Part shown: piece by piece, positions 42,527 to 52,716 of the stretch
Layout of the letters: the number at the start of each line of letters is the position of its first letter
Position numbering within the stretch: the first letter of the stretch is position 1
Origin: Methylophilaceae bacterium
Lineage (GTDB): Bacteria > Pseudomonadota > Gammaproteobacteria > Burkholderiales > Methylophilaceae
Length of the DNA stretch: 64,000 nucleotides
Reading direction: 5' to 3'
Assembly: GCA_018398995.1 (NCBI GenBank)
Contig: CP073759.1
Span: forward strand, 1,504,311-1,568,310
Notes under the pieces: model-generated
What the model was told of the DNA's origin: nothing
The model's database searches: none
Seen by the model: the letters and a program-made list of their open reading frames with translations, nothing else
Translations under genes and position numbers: made by a program

Positions 42527-43348
42527 ATGCCAGAATTGCCTGAGGTTGAGATAACGCGCCAAGGCTTGCTGCCACTTGTTGAGCAGAGAGTTAAAGCTGT
42601 TGTGATACGCAATCCGTCAATGCGCTGGCCCATCCCAGATCATTTACCTAATACCTTGAGTAATCAACGGCTAATGGGTTTAAAGCGCCGTGCTAAATAT
42701 CTATTGGCTCACTTTGAAAATGGTACGTTGCTTATTCATCTTGGTATGTCTGGGCACATTACTTTGCTTGATAGAAACTACCCGCCAGAAAAACATGATC
42801 ATTTTGATATTCAGTTTCATAATGGATACATATTACGTTTAAATGACCCAAGGCGATTTGGCGCTGTTTTATGGGCAGGCTCCAATCCAGATGACCATGT
42901 CTTATTGAAGGCGTTGGGGCCTGAGCCGCTAGAAGAAGGATTTAATGCAACATATTTGCGCCAGCAAATGTGCTCACGTCAGGCTGCTATTAAAAATACC
43001 ATCATGGATGCGCATTTAGTTGTTGGTATCGGCAATATTTATGCAAATGAATCACTCTTCCGTGCCCGTATTCATCCAGAATGTCCCGCCAACCAACTGA
43101 GTCAACAAGCATGTGAGAAGCTTGTTATTGAAATTAAAGCCACATTAACAGATGCGTTGAAGGCTGGTGGTAGTAGTTTGCGAGATTTTATTGCTGTCAA
43201 TGGAAAGTCTGGCTATTTTCAACAAAGCTATTTTGTTTATGGTCGTGCAAATCAACCCTGTAAAGTATGTGGCAATTGCATCAACAACATTAAGTTAGGA
43301 CAACGGTCGACTTTTTATTGTCAAAATTGCCAGAAGTTAAAGGCGTAG
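42527..43348 (+). CDS. mutM: Formamidopyrimidine-DNA glycosylase
   Basis: A 273-aa Fpg enzyme that removes 8-oxoguanine and cleaves the abasic site. N-terminal catalytic PELPEVEITRQGL (Pro2, Glu3), the helix-two-turn-helix GIGNIYANESLFRARIHP and a C-terminal zinc finger with CKVCGNCINNIKLGQRSTFY plus CQNC. All key residues are present. It overlaps the convergent GGDEF gene by 12 nt. Confidence 0.97.
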   Translation: MPELPEVEITRQGLLPLVEQRVKAVVIRNPSMRWPIPDHLPNTLSNQRLMGLKRRAKYLLAHFENGTLLIHLGMSGHITLLDRNYPPEKHDHFDIQFHNGYILRLNDPRRFGAVLWAGSNPDDHVLLKALGPEPLEEGFNATYLRQQMCSRQAAIKNTIMDAHLVVGIGNIYANESLFRARIHPECPANQLSQQACEKLVIEIKATLTDALKAGGSSLRDFIAVNGKSGYFQQSYFVYGRANQPCKVCGNCINNIKLGQRSTFYCQNCQKLKA

Positions 43349-44491
43349 ATTCTTTCTGGTTTTTATTTGATTAGAACGCGCGCTTAGCTCTGGCGTATAA
43401 GCTAGTACTAAATTGCGTCCGCTATTTTTTGCTTTATACATTGCTTGATCAGCGTGGTTAAGTAATTCATCTATCGTATCGCCGATATCTGAAACGCCAA
43501 AGCTAGCAGTAATTGCAATATGGTTCTGAAGAGGAAGCGCAATAGACATTCCTGCAATTATTTTTCTCAATGTTTCAGCAGTGTGCATTGCTTTTTTGAG
43601 ATTGAGATTGGGGAGCAGCATCGCAAACTCTTCACCGCCTAATCGACAACAAACATCTGAAGATCGTAGGTTCTTAATCAGTAATGATGCGATGCGTTGT
43701 AGTGCAATATCACCAGCGATATGCCCATAAGCATCATTTATTTTTTTAAAGTAGTCGATATCAAAAGTCACTAGGCAAACAGGCAATGCATGTATTTGAC
43801 ATGTTGTGAGTATCTTTGGTGCCATTTCAAAGAATGCCCGGCGATTATTTAAACCAGTTAATACATCTGTATGCGCAAGAATTCTAGTTTTCTTAATTGA
43901 TTTCCTTAATTCATAAGCCAACTCGAAATGGTCAGTCAATATTTTTTGAGACAAATGGCTGGTGCTAAGGCAACCAAAAAACATAAAGCAGGCAGTAATG
44001 CCAAGCCAAAATGTTTCATGTGCGTTATATGTCAGTAGCGAGATGATAATTGGCATAAAAAAAAGGCAGACTGTACCCATCTGCAGATAACGAATTTTTC
44101 TGTACCAAGAAGTGGATGCTGAGCCAAGGCCAATCGAGAAAATACTGACAATAAAAAGAACGTTTATATTATCGTTTGGCAGGATAATTAGTAGACCAAT
44201 ACTCCAATTAACAACAACAGCAAATAAAGAGATGGCATAGGGCGCTTCCCATTTGAGCGTTTGTGAACCATTTACCACTCTGTTTTCAAAAGCAATCATT
44301 AAACAAACGCGCAGCAAAGACAGGGAAATGGTAATGCATAACCAAGTTAATAGTGCTATGTGATTCACGCTCTGCCAAAGTGTTGCGACCAGACAAATAC
44401 CAATAACCCCACTAAGGATGGCGGGAGTCAAACTATTTAAATAAAGTAGCCTTATTTTTTTGGCGAGAATATATTGTTCTTTTGCATCCAC
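43337..44491 (-). CDS. Membrane-bound GGDEF diguanylate cyclase
   Basis: A 384-aa protein. The N-terminal 190 residues hold about six TM segments (for example AILSGVIGICLVATLW, LLTWLCITISLSLLRVCLMI, IGLLIILPNDNINVLFIVSI) like MASE-type sensors; the C-terminal 170 residues are a GGDEF domain with DVLTGLNNRRAFFE, VTFDIDYFKKINDAYGHIAG, an RSSD I-site and intact GGEEF. Predicted active and product-inhibited. Single gene; promoter in the gap beyond 44491. Confidence 0.9.
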   Translation of the reverse strand: MDAKEQYILAKKIRLLYLNSLTPAILSGVIGICLVATLWQSVNHIALLTWLCITISLSLLRVCLMIAFENRVVNGSQTLKWEAPYAISLFAVVVNWSIGLLIILPNDNINVLFIVSIFSIGLGSASTSWYRKIRYLQMGTVCLFFMPIIISLLTYNAHETFWLGITACFMFFGCLSTSHLSQKILTDHFELAYELRKSIKKTRILAHTDVLTGLNNRRAFFEMAPKILTTCQIHALPVCLVTFDIDYFKKINDAYGHIAGDIALQRIASLLIKNLRSSDVCCRLGGEEFAMLLPNLNLKKAMHTAETLRKIIAGMSIALPLQNHIAITASFGVSDIGDTIDELLNHADQAMYKAKNSGRNLVLAYTPELSARSNQIKTRKNLRL

Positions 44492-44611
44492 TTTGTTTTA
44501 TTCTTTTTAATTTGTAGAGAAAAATGCACCATCTTTTTTATAAATTTACCATAACTAATGATAGGTCTATCTAATGGAATAGATTAAATTAAGTTGATTA
44601 AAAGCGTGTTA

Positions 44612-46168
44612 TTAACTTAGAAAGATGAAGACAATAAAAGCAGATTGAGAAATGACCACAGTGATTAAGCTGGCTGTGAATATTTTTTGCCATTTAATTT
44701 GTTGCTCTTGTACTTTGATTAATGCGTTAATTTCTGCCCGCAAGGGAGATGTTTGCTCCTCATTTGTTTGCTGGGTTAGAAATTGGTATGCAAGACGTGG
44801 CATTTCTGGCGCAGTTTTAAGGATAAAAGGCAATTCGTCTTTGATTGATTTTGCTATCTTACGCCAACCTAATTGTTCACTCATCCATCGTTTTAGAAAA
44901 GGGCGTGCAGTCTGCCATAAGTCAATATTTTCATCCAAGTCACGACCTAGACCTTCGATGTTGAGTAAAGTTTTTTGTAGCATAATCAGTTGCGGTTGTA
45001 TGATAACCCCAAAGCGGCGTGACATTTGAAATAGACTCAGCAAAGTGCGGCCAAACGAAATGTCTTTTAATGGCTTGTTGAAGATAGGTTCGCAAATTGC
45101 ACGAATTGCAATTTCTAACTCTTCTTTATTAGTGTCTTTTGGTACCCAGCCAGAATCGATATGTGCTTGCGCAACATCTTGATAGTCTCGGTTAAAAAAA
45201 GCCAAAAAATTACGGGCTAGATAATACTTGTCTGCCTCGTTGAGGTTACCCATAATGCCAAAATCCAACGCAATATAATTGCCGTCGTCTGTCACTTGAA
45301 TATTGCCTGGGTGCATATCTGCATGAAAGAATCCATCACGGAAAACTTGTGTGAAAAATATATCCACACCATCATGCGCCAGCTGTGACAGGCTGATATT
45401 TTTGGCTAATAATGTTTTTTTGTCTCGTATCGATGTGCCATGCATACGCTCCATTGTCATGACGGATGTGCGACAGTAGTCCCAGTAAACATCAGGGATT
45501 AAAAGTGGTTTATTGCGTTTATGCAGACCAAAATTACGTTTTAATTGCGAGCAATTAGCCGCTTCTAAAGTTAGGTCTAATTCATGTTTTGTATGTCGGG
45601 AAAACTCATTAACAATCTCCAGCGGCTTTAAACGTTTACTCTCGCTAGAGATGCATTGAATTAACCATGCCAGCGACTTTAGAATGGATAAGTCTTGTTC
45701 AATCACTTTGTCAATATTAGGACGCAATACTTTTACTGCTACTTCTTCACCGCTGATTAAACGAGCAAAATGAACTTGTGCGATAGATGCACTAGCAACA
45801 CAATTTTCATTAAACTCTGCGTAAATTGCATCAAGCGGCTGATTAAATGCCGTTGTGATGGTTTTTTCTATTTCTGCATAGGCAATTGGAGGGACTTGGT
45901 CTTGAAGTTTTGCTAACTCATTGGCAACATCTTCTGGCAATAAATCCCTGCGCGTAGACAATACTTGACCAAACTTTACAAAAATAGGACCAAGCTTTTC
46001 TAAGGCTAGGCGTAAACGCACCCCACGTGCTAACGTCTTGCTACGCCAAAAAAGACAGAGTTTAACGAACGAAAGTAAAGGCTGAAACCCATTTGTTTGA
46101 TGAATGAATTCGTCAAGACGAAACCAAAGGACTACCCAGATAATGTAAATTAGACGAAGGTAATGCAT
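44612..46168 (-). CDS. ubiB: Ubiquinone biosynthesis protein UbiB
   Basis: A 518-aa ADCK/UbiB-family kinase-like ATPase needed for ubiquinone biosynthesis. The KxGQ motif region KLGPIFVKFGQVLSTRRDLL, the ASIAQVHFARLISGEEVAVK block, FHADMHPGNIQVTDDG (catalytic loop) and YIALDFGIMGNLN (metal site) are present. One TM segment closes the C terminus (IFTASLITVVISQSAFIVFI). It is 1 nt from the ubiJ stop, so translational coupling is likely. Confidence 0.95.
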   Translation of the reverse strand: MHYLRLIYIIWVVLWFRLDEFIHQTNGFQPLLSFVKLCLFWRSKTLARGVRLRLALEKLGPIFVKFGQVLSTRRDLLPEDVANELAKLQDQVPPIAYAEIEKTITTAFNQPLDAIYAEFNENCVASASIAQVHFARLISGEEVAVKVLRPNIDKVIEQDLSILKSLAWLIQCISSESKRLKPLEIVNEFSRHTKHELDLTLEAANCSQLKRNFGLHKRNKPLLIPDVYWDYCRTSVMTMERMHGTSIRDKKTLLAKNISLSQLAHDGVDIFFTQVFRDGFFHADMHPGNIQVTDDGNYIALDFGIMGNLNEADKYYLARNFLAFFNRDYQDVAQAHIDSGWVPKDTNKEELEIAIRAICEPIFNKPLKDISFGRTLLSLFQMSRRFGVIIQPQLIMLQKTLLNIEGLGRDLDENIDLWQTARPFLKRWMSEQLGWRKIAKSIKDELPFILKTAPEMPRLAYQFLTQQTNEEQTSPLRAEINALIKVQEQQIKWQKIFTASLITVVISQSAFIVFIFLS

Positions 46169-46169
46169 C

Positions 46170-46763
46170 TTAATATAAACCGCTTTCTTGAACCATTTTC
46201 TTTAGTTTTTCTAGTTTTTTCTGTAAACGGGCAAAGTCGCTACGTATCGTATCGACGTCGGCATTAAACTGTTCAACTTGCCATTTTTTGGCCAATATGG
46301 GTTTTTCTTCTTGCCAGTATTCGGTCAGCATTTCTGCTATATTTATTGCTTGCTGTTTGGCTATCGTTGCTGTTTTTTTACTCAATGAGGCAATTTTGTT
46401 GGCAGGAATATCACCCACTAGCTTGCTCATGTCTTCTTCAATGTCCCAACGCATGTGTTGCAAGATTTTGCTTAGCTCAGAAGCTAAGTGCATATCACCT
46501 TCAATTTTGATAAGCATTTTTGCGGCCTCATCCTTAGCCAAAAGGCGCAAAGCAAGACTTGGTGGAATATGAATAATTGCATCAGCAATTGCATTGTTAC
46601 TTGCAATACCCAAGCTGCCATCTTCTAAAATAAGCAAACTGGTTGAGATAAAGGCAATATTAAACTGTACAACTTTGCCAGAAAAGGCGAGTAAATGCTG
46701 TCTGGACCAATTATTTTGGTTGGTTATATGTTGTAAAAATGCAGCGGCTAGTGGTTTAAACAT
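46170..46763 (-). CDS. ubiJ: Ubiquinone biosynthesis accessory factor UbiJ
   Basis: A 197-aa protein with an SCP2-type lipid-binding domain (about 15-115, GKVVQFNIAFISTSLLILED and ALRLLAKDEAAKMLIKIEGD) and a C-terminal coiled coil (NADVDTIRSDFARLQKKLEK). In E. coli it scaffolds the ubiquinone metabolon. It is placed between ubiE and ubiB, its usual position. Confidence 0.9.
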   Translation of the reverse strand: MFKPLAAAFLQHITNQNNWSRQHLLAFSGKVVQFNIAFISTSLLILEDGSLGIASNNAIADAIIHIPPSLALRLLAKDEAAKMLIKIEGDMHLASELSKILQHMRWDIEEDMSKLVGDIPANKIASLSKKTATIAKQQAINIAEMLTEYWQEEKPILAKKWQVEQFNADVDTIRSDFARLQKKLEKLKKMVQESGLY

Positions 46764-46773
46764 AGGCAGTTAG

Positions 46774-47511
46774 TTAAACTTTATAGCCCTTATGCAAGGC
46801 GACAATGCCAGCGCTTAAATTGTAATAGTCCACCTTGCTCAAGCCAGCGTCTGTCATCATTTGTTTGAGTGTTTCTTGGTCAGGGTGCATGCGAATAGAT
46901 TCTGCCAAGTATTCATAACTTTGTGCATCGTTGGCAATGAGCTTTCCCATAAAGGGCAACAATTTAAAAGAGTAAGCATCGTAGATTTTATTTAAGGGTG
47001 CCCATACTGTTGAGAACTCAAGCACCAATAACCGACCGCCCACTTTAAGCACACGGTACATTTCTTTTAATGCTTGCTCTTTGTGTGTCATGTTACGCAA
47101 ACCAAAAGCAACAATAACACAATCAAAGGAATGATCTGCAAACGGCAGAAACTCTGCATTACATTGTGCGGCAGGCACTTGAAGGCCAGCATCCACCATA
47201 TTATCACGACCAACTGCCAGCATGGAGGCATTAATATCTGTCAGAATAACTTGACCTGTAAGCCCCACTTTTTGACTAAAAAGCTTAGATAAGTCACCGC
47301 TACCACCTGCAATGTCAAGCACGCTATCGCCAGCTTTGACGCCACTGGTATTGACTGTAAAACGCTTCCACAATCGATGCATGCCAGCTGACATTACATC
47401 ATTCATGATGTCATATTTTTGCGCAACCGAATGAAAAACTTCACCTACTTTTTTCTGTTTTTCTGCCTCTTTAACAGACTGGAAGCCAAAATGTGTTTCT
47501 TTGTCGCTCAT
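46774..47511 (-). CDS. ubiE: Ubiquinone/menaquinone methyltransferase UbiE
   Basis: A 245-aa SAM-dependent C-methyltransferase of quinone synthesis. SAM motif [21 protein letters not shown], motif [21 protein letters not shown] and post-motif [20 protein letters not shown] match UbiE. First of the ubiE-ubiJ-ubiB unit. No menaquinone genes are nearby, so ubiquinone is the likely product. Confidence 0.96.
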   Translation of the reverse strand: MSDKETHFGFQSVKEAEKQKKVGEVFHSVAQKYDIMNDVMSAGMHRLWKRFTVNTSGVKAGDSVLDIAGGSGDLSKLFSQKVGLTGQVILTDINASMLAVGRDNMVDAGLQVPAAQCNAEFLPFADHSFDCVIVAFGLRNMTHKEQALKEMYRVLKVGGRLLVLEFSTVWAPLNKIYDAYSFKLLPFMGKLIANDAQSYEYLAESIRMHPDQETLKQMMTDAGLSKVDYYNLSAGIVALHKGYKV

Positions 47512-47522
47512 CTCATTTCCTT

Positions 47523-47903
47523 TTAGGCTGTTGGCTTTCTTTGATGGCCGGCGGCATCTAATTTACCAATATACTCTAACCACAGCGCTTCATAATGCTC
47601 TGCTAAATAATACAAATAGTCCCATGAATATAAACCAGTATCATGGCCATCTGTGAAGATGAGTTTAATTGCATAATTACCAACAGGCTCAATTGCCGTG
47701 ATATTGACGTCCTCTTTGCCAATTTGTAACACTTCTTGTCCTGCGCCATGGCCTCTCACTTCTGCTGACGGAGAGTAAACGCGTAAAAACTCACATGACA
47801 ATTTGCACTCGGTATTGTTATCAAATTTGATTTCTAACAGTTTAGAACTTTGGTGCAATTTGATATCTATTGGATTAGGCGTGTTAGCATCTAGACCGCT
47901 CAT
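47523..47903 (-). CDS. DUF971 family protein
   Basis: From ATG 47903 ([20 protein letters not shown]) a 126-aa protein of the DUF971 / gamma-butyrobetaine-hydroxylase-like N-terminal family: [33 protein letters not shown] and [20 protein letters not shown]. In betaproteobacteria this gene commonly sits next to ubiE; some relatives take part in iron-sulfur cluster handling. A longer frame to 47993 is not conserved-looking. Confidence 0.87.
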   Translation of the reverse strand: MSGLDANTPNPIDIKLHQSSKLLEIKFDNNTECKLSCEFLRVYSPSAEVRGHGAGQEVLQIGKEDVNITAIEPVGNYAIKLIFTDGHDTGLYSWDYLYYLAEHYEALWLEYIGKLDAAGHQRKPTA

Positions 47904-48138
47904 GGTTATTTTACCGTAATGTGTTGAATTAAATAGAATGATAGCAGAACATTGTACGGCAAGTTTGTATTGCACATGTTTATGTACCATCATTCTTGGT
48001 CAGCTCCATTTGTCGCGGAAAAGCTACCGTTTGTCAGAATCTAGATGGGATGCGGCTGAAAAGGGGTGGTATCGATTGAATTTATTGACCGTCATGATAG
48101 AGTGGTAATGATAATAAAGCCAGTTAAGGATATTCATT

Positions 48139-50098
48139 ATGGCAGATACTAATTTAGAAAGTCATCTAGGCGCCTATTCTGAATGGAGAGCTGGGCTTGT
48201 TGATAGCATCGGCGATTACCGTAATTGGCTGAACGAGCAGGATCTAAACGAGGCGCAAATCGATCAGCGTATCAATACATTACTAGCACGTCTTAATGAG
48301 GATAAGCTGACTGTGGCCTTTGTTGCTGAGTTCTCTCGCGGTAAATCTGAACTTATTAATGCCATCTTCTTTGCTGAGTACGGGCAGCGCCTGCTGCCCT
48401 CAAGTGCTGGGCGCACCACGATGTGCCCAACTGAGCTGCTGTATGATGCCTCAAAGCCGCACGCCATTCAGTTGCTCCCTATCGCTACCCGTGCATTTGA
48501 TGCAAGCACCACAGAGTATAAACGTTATCCTGAAGAGTGGACGGTTATTGAATTCGATATTAATTCGAGTGAAAGTATGGCCACTGCTTTCGAGCAGGTG
48601 AGTCAGAAAAGGTATGTGACAATTGAAGAGGCAGAAAAATACAAGCTGTTTGATGCAAGTAGTGATGATGATGCATTGAATATCAATGAGGATGGTTTAA
48701 TAGAGATTCCATGTTGGCGTTATGCTGTCATCAATCTACCGCACCCGCTATTAGAAAAAAGGCTTGGTTATTTTTGATACTCCTGGCTTAAACGCGATTG
48801 GCACTGAGCCAGAACTAACTCTAAATATGCTACCCAATGCGCACGCTGTTTTATTTGTATTAGCAGCAGATACGGGTGTCACCAAATCTGAAATTGAGAT
48901 TTGGCGCCAATATATATGCGATACGCGCTGGAAACAAAAAGGCCGCATTGCTGTATTGAACAAAATTGATGGTTTATGGGATGCACTTAAGACCGAGTCT
49001 GAGGTTGAAGCAGAATTGATTCAGCAGGTTGATATCACATCTGATCTATTGGGGTTAGATAAGCAATATATTTTTCCTGCTTCTGCGCAAAAAGGGTTGT
49101 TAGCAAAAATTAATCATGATGAAGCATTGCTGGCGCGCAGTCGATTAATGGCATTGGAGCACGCACTGTCAGAGAAGCTGATTCCATCCAAAAAAGCCAT
49201 TTTGTATGACAATGTGCAGGGTGAAGTTGACGATATTGTGAACAATGCCAATATGATTTTACAAGCACGTTTGTCTGGCATTATTGAGCAGATTGAGGAA
49301 TTACGTGGTTTACGTGGCAAAAATGAAGATGTAGTCGAACATATGATGACTAAGGTCAAGCAAGATAAGGAGAACTTTGAAAAAGGGTTGCAGCGTTTTC
49401 AGGCCTTAAGAAGTGTATTTTCACAGCAAACAAACAAACTATTTACTTTGCTTGGCATGGATGCGCTGAAGCTTAAAGTGCATGATACCCGCCATAAAAT
49501 GGTTTCTGCTAAATTCACTAAAACCATGCGTGATGCAACTGACAGTTTTTTTGACGATTTAAAGACGCGATTGGTTGCTTCAGATGCGCAAATTAGTGAA
49601 ATTAAAACCATGATGGATGTGATGTATGAGAAGTTTTCTAAAGAACATGGACTCCTTAAATCTGAGCCGCCAGTGCTTTCAACGCTACGTTATCAGAAAG
49701 AGTTGGCAAAACTTGAGCTTGCATACAAAGAGCAATTTAACACCACCTTTAACATGATTATGCATGAGAAGGTCAATTTAACCACTATGTTTTTTGGTAC
49801 GCTGGCTAATCGTGTTGTGCATGTGTATGAAGTGGCTAATCGAGATGTTGAACATTGGCTGAAAGCGGTTATTTCACCAATGGAATCTCAAGTGCGCGAA
49901 CATCAATTACAACTGCGGCGTCGTTTAGAAAGTATTAAGCGCATTTATAAAGCGACTGATACGTTAGAAGAGCGAATTCTAGAGCTTGAAACAATAGAGA
50001 ACAATATCCGTATACAAATAGATGATTTGCAGCTTTTAAAGCAGCATATCGTTAATGCTTTAACGTTTGAAAGTCTTTTGTTATCAGAAGCAGCGTAA
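48139..50098 (+). pseudogene. Dynamin-like GTPase gene split by one-base frameshift
   Basis: Two overlapping frames make one protein of about 652 residues. The first (48139-48777) has the G1 loop VAEFSRGKSELINAIF and ends LLEKRLGYF; the second (from about 48764) starts with the G3 motif VIFDTPGLNAIG, then G4 AVLNKIDGLWD, and a long helical part with coiled coils (RLSGIIEQIEELRGLRGKNE, RRLESIKRIYKATDTLEERI). The frames join if one A is dropped from the A6 run at 48755-48760 (GAAAAAAGG to GAAAAAGG). Both parts look well preserved, so this is a recent mutation, a sequencing error or slippage. Function: membrane-linked dynamin-family GTPase, partner unknown. Confidence 0.82.
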
Positions 50099-50114
50099 GC
50101 CGGATAATGTTAAA

Positions 50115-50141
50115 AAAATAGCCGCGTTCAGCGGCTATTTT
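50115..50141. terminator. Bidirectional terminator between GTPase gene and rpoH
   Basis: AAAATAGCCGC, loop GTTCA, GCGGCTATTTT: an 11-bp stem with A and T runs on both sides, shared by two convergent genes. Confidence 0.9.
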
Positions 50142-50155
50142 ATTGCGCTCGTCTG

Positions 50156-50995
50156 TTAATTAGAGGCTAGCATTGATTTCTTTACGTTCTGCATGGCTTT
50201 TTGCTCAATCTGGCGAATACGTTCAGCAGAAACACCAAACTCTCCAGCTAAGTCATGTAGCGTGCTGTTATCTTTTTCGTTTAACCATCGCGCTTCTAAA
50301 ATGCGTCTGCTTCTGTCATCAAGGCTATCTAAAGCATGACTTAATGCGCTTGATTGTAAACGCTCATTTTGTTCATTTTCTAAGAAATCTGAAGGCTCTA
50401 GTGTGTCAGCTTCAAGATAGGCAAGCGGACTATACGAATCATCTTCATCCGCATCGACAGGCATATCTAAAGAAATTTCTTGCCCATTTAAACGGTATTC
50501 CATTTCCATTACTTCTTCTGGCTTTACATTAAGCTTGGCTGCAATCGCTGCGACTTCATCAGGATTGAGCGTGCTGTTGCTATTTTTCATGCTACGTAAA
50601 TTAAAAAATAATTTGCGCTGGGCTTTTGTTGTTGCTGTTTTCACTAAACGCCAATTGCGAATCACATATTCATGGATCTCTGCTTTAATCCAATGAATCG
50701 CAAACGAAACCAAGCGAACACCATGGTCTGGGTCAAAACGTTTTACCGCCTTCATTAAGCCAATATTACCTTCTTGAATAAGATCACTTTGCGGTAATCC
50801 GTATCCCACATAACCACGGGCAATTTTTGCGACAAGCCTTAAATGTGAAACAATCAGCTTTTGCGCCGCTTCTAAATCATTAAATTTCTTTAAACGTGTG
50901 GCGTACTCATATTCTTCCTCTGCGGTGAGCATAGGAAAGGCTTTAATAGTACGCATGTATTGATCGTAACTATCTAGCGATGAAATTGAAGGCAA
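50156..50995 (-). CDS. rpoH: Heat-shock sigma factor RpoH (sigma-32)
   Basis: A 279-aa sigma-70-family factor. Region 2 (LRLVAKIARGYVGYGLPQSD, LIQEGNIGLMKAVKRFDPDH), the RpoH box KAQRKLFFNLRSMK and region 4.2 (LHDLAGEFGVSAERIRQIEQ) are intact. It directs the heat-shock regulon; sigma-32-like promoters lie before dnaK and grpE in this window. The neighbours ftsX, ftsE and ftsY give the same gene order as in many proteobacteria. Confidence 0.96.
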   Translation of the reverse strand: MPSISSLDSYDQYMRTIKAFPMLTAEEEYEYATRLKKFNDLEAAQKLIVSHLRLVAKIARGYVGYGLPQSDLIQEGNIGLMKAVKRFDPDHGVRLVSFAIHWIKAEIHEYVIRNWRLVKTATTKAQRKLFFNLRSMKNSNSTLNPDEVAAIAAKLNVKPEEVMEMEYRLNGQEISLDMPVDADEDDSYSPLAYLEADTLEPSDFLENEQNERLQSSALSHALDSLDDRSRRILEARWLNEKDNSTLHDLAGEFGVSAERIRQIEQKAMQNVKKSMLASN

Positions 50996-51102
50996 TGTTA
51001 AAGCGGTAATGATTCTACTCCTTATTAAACTTGTTAATATAAATCTTATTTTAGCACTCTTGGTATGAGAGTGCTAGTGCTGGCAAAAGTTGCAATTAGT
51101 GC

Positions 51103-52008
51103 TTAATTAATCGATTTGAATAGAGACTTAGAAACGGCAATATAGGCAGAAACAAGGCCAATAGTCATGGCGGTAATGCCACTGACTAAAAAGACACTCA
51201 TACCTGGTAAATGTAAGCTAAAGTCTGTTTGGTATTCTATCGCTAATGCATGGATGGATAAGTTCAATAGCCAAATCACCATAGCAGTAATCATCATGGC
51301 AAATAGAGTGCCAATAACAGCATAGATAGCACCTGAGTATAAAAAAGGCCGTCTAATAAAACTGTGGGTTGCGCCAATAAGTTGACTCACCTCAATCTCA
51401 TCTTGTTGGGTGAGTATTTGCATGCGAATGGTATTACCTATCACAGTAAACAAAGCAAAGCCTAGTAACATGGCAAGCACAAACAAAGCTTTTTTGCCAA
51501 GAGCAAGTAAATAACCTAGCCGTTTAAGCCAAGCATCGTCCACTTGTACATGCTCTACACCATCAAGCTGACTAAGCTCATCTTTTAGCTGCTGGATAAT
51601 CGCTGTATCTAATAAATTGGGTTCAATAAAAAAAGCATCGGGCAGTGGGTTTTCCGACAGTGTGCTCAGGACATCATGATTATTATTGTCGAGCATTAAT
51701 TGCGTGAGCGCATCTGCTTTGGATACAAAGTGAAATTGTTTGATGGCTTCTCGGGTGGCTAAGGTGTTGTGGATGCTATCAATCATTGTTGGCGTTGCGT
51801 CTGTGTTTAAGAATAAACTTAAATGAGCGTCACTTTTAATTGCATTTACAAGGCCGCTAAAACTGCTCAACACGAGATAGACAATCATCGGCAAAGCGAG
51901 ACTGACTGCAATGGTGAATGTAATGAATAAATGGCCCAATAGATTGTTTTTGAAGCGCGTAATAACCAATCTTAGCGCTTGGGAATGGTGCGTTAGCCAA
52001 GCGTTCAT
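51103..52008 (-). CDS. ftsX: Cell-division ABC permease FtsX
   Basis: A 301-aa protein with four TM segments: about 24-46, then after a periplasmic loop of about 130 residues (AHLSLFLNTDATPTMIDSIH) at about 175-195, 224-248 and 272-294. Together with FtsE it regulates amidase activity at the septum. Its start overlaps the ftsE stop by 4 nt (ATGA). Confidence 0.95.
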   Translation of the reverse strand: MNAWLTHHSQALRLVITRFKNNLLGHLFITFTIAVSLALPMIVYLVLSSFSGLVNAIKSDAHLSLFLNTDATPTMIDSIHNTLATREAIKQFHFVSKADALTQLMLDNNNHDVLSTLSENPLPDAFFIEPNLLDTAIIQQLKDELSQLDGVEHVQVDDAWLKRLGYLLALGKKALFVLAMLLGFALFTVIGNTIRMQILTQQDEIEVSQLIGATHSFIRRPFLYSGAIYAVIGTLFAMMITAMVIWLLNLSIHALAIEYQTDFSLHLPGMSVFLVSGITAMTIGLVSAYIAVSKSLFKSIN

Positions 52009-52676
52009 GAGGTTGTTGCCTGTGTCGTTACTAATCTGCCGTGATCTAAACGCAGCAGTTTATGGTTGTGGCCTGTTGTTCCTAAAGCATCATGCGTGGC
52101 GATAATCACAGTGACGCCTACTTGTTGAAACGCGCTAAATAGATCAAGTATGTCAGTTGCGTAATTTTTATCTAAATTACCTGTTGGTTCATCTGCAATC
52201 AAAATAGATGGCCGAGAGACCACTGCGCGCGCTATGGCTAGACGTTGCTGTTCTCCACCAGAGAGCGTAATTGGCATGACTTTTTCTTTATGTAATAAAC
52301 CGACTTTGTCTAGTGCAGCACGAACGCGTTTTGCCGCATCAGCACCAGTAATACCATTGATGGCTAACGGTAATGCAACGTTGTGGTAGCAATTACGGTC
52401 GTAAAGTAACTTATGGTCTTGGAAAACGAGCCCAAATTTCCTGCGAATATAAGGTAATGCAGCGTCACGTAGTTGACTAACATTTTGATTATTAATGAGA
52501 ACGGTACCGTTGGAGGGACGCTCAATGGCGGCAACGAGCTTGAGCAAGGTGCTTTTACCAGCGCCAGAATGGCCGGTGACATAAACCATTTCTCCTTGCG
52601 CTATGTTAAAGCTTGCATTGCTTAAGGCTTCTTGGCTACCAGGATAGCGCTTAGTTACGTTATCAAAAACAATCAT
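52005..52676 (-). CDS. ftsE: Cell-division ABC ATPase FtsE
   Basis: A 223-aa ATPase: Walker [22 protein letters not shown]-loop [11 protein letters not shown], signature [16 protein letters not shown], Walker [15 protein letters not shown]-loop IIATHD. Starts [13 protein letters not shown]. It lies 40 nt downstream of ftsY. Confidence 0.96.
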   Translation of the reverse strand: MIVFDNVTKRYPGSQEALSNASFNIAQGEMVYVTGHSGAGKSTLLKLVAAIERPSNGTVLINNQNVSQLRDAALPYIRRKFGLVFQDHKLLYDRNCYHNVALPLAINGITGADAAKRVRAALDKVGLLHKEKVMPITLSGGEQQRLAIARAVVSRPSILIADEPTGNLDKNYATDILDLFSAFQQVGVTVIIATHDALGTTGHNHKLLRLDHGRLVTTQATTS

Positions 52677-52716
52677 TGATTCATCAAGCTCACTATTGTC
52701 ATATGAATATTATAGG

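Noticed and set aside
48755-48762. Programmed -1 frameshift in the GTPase gene
   Set aside because: An A6G run is present, but the downstream frame is +1 relative to the upstream one, so a -1 slip would not join them.
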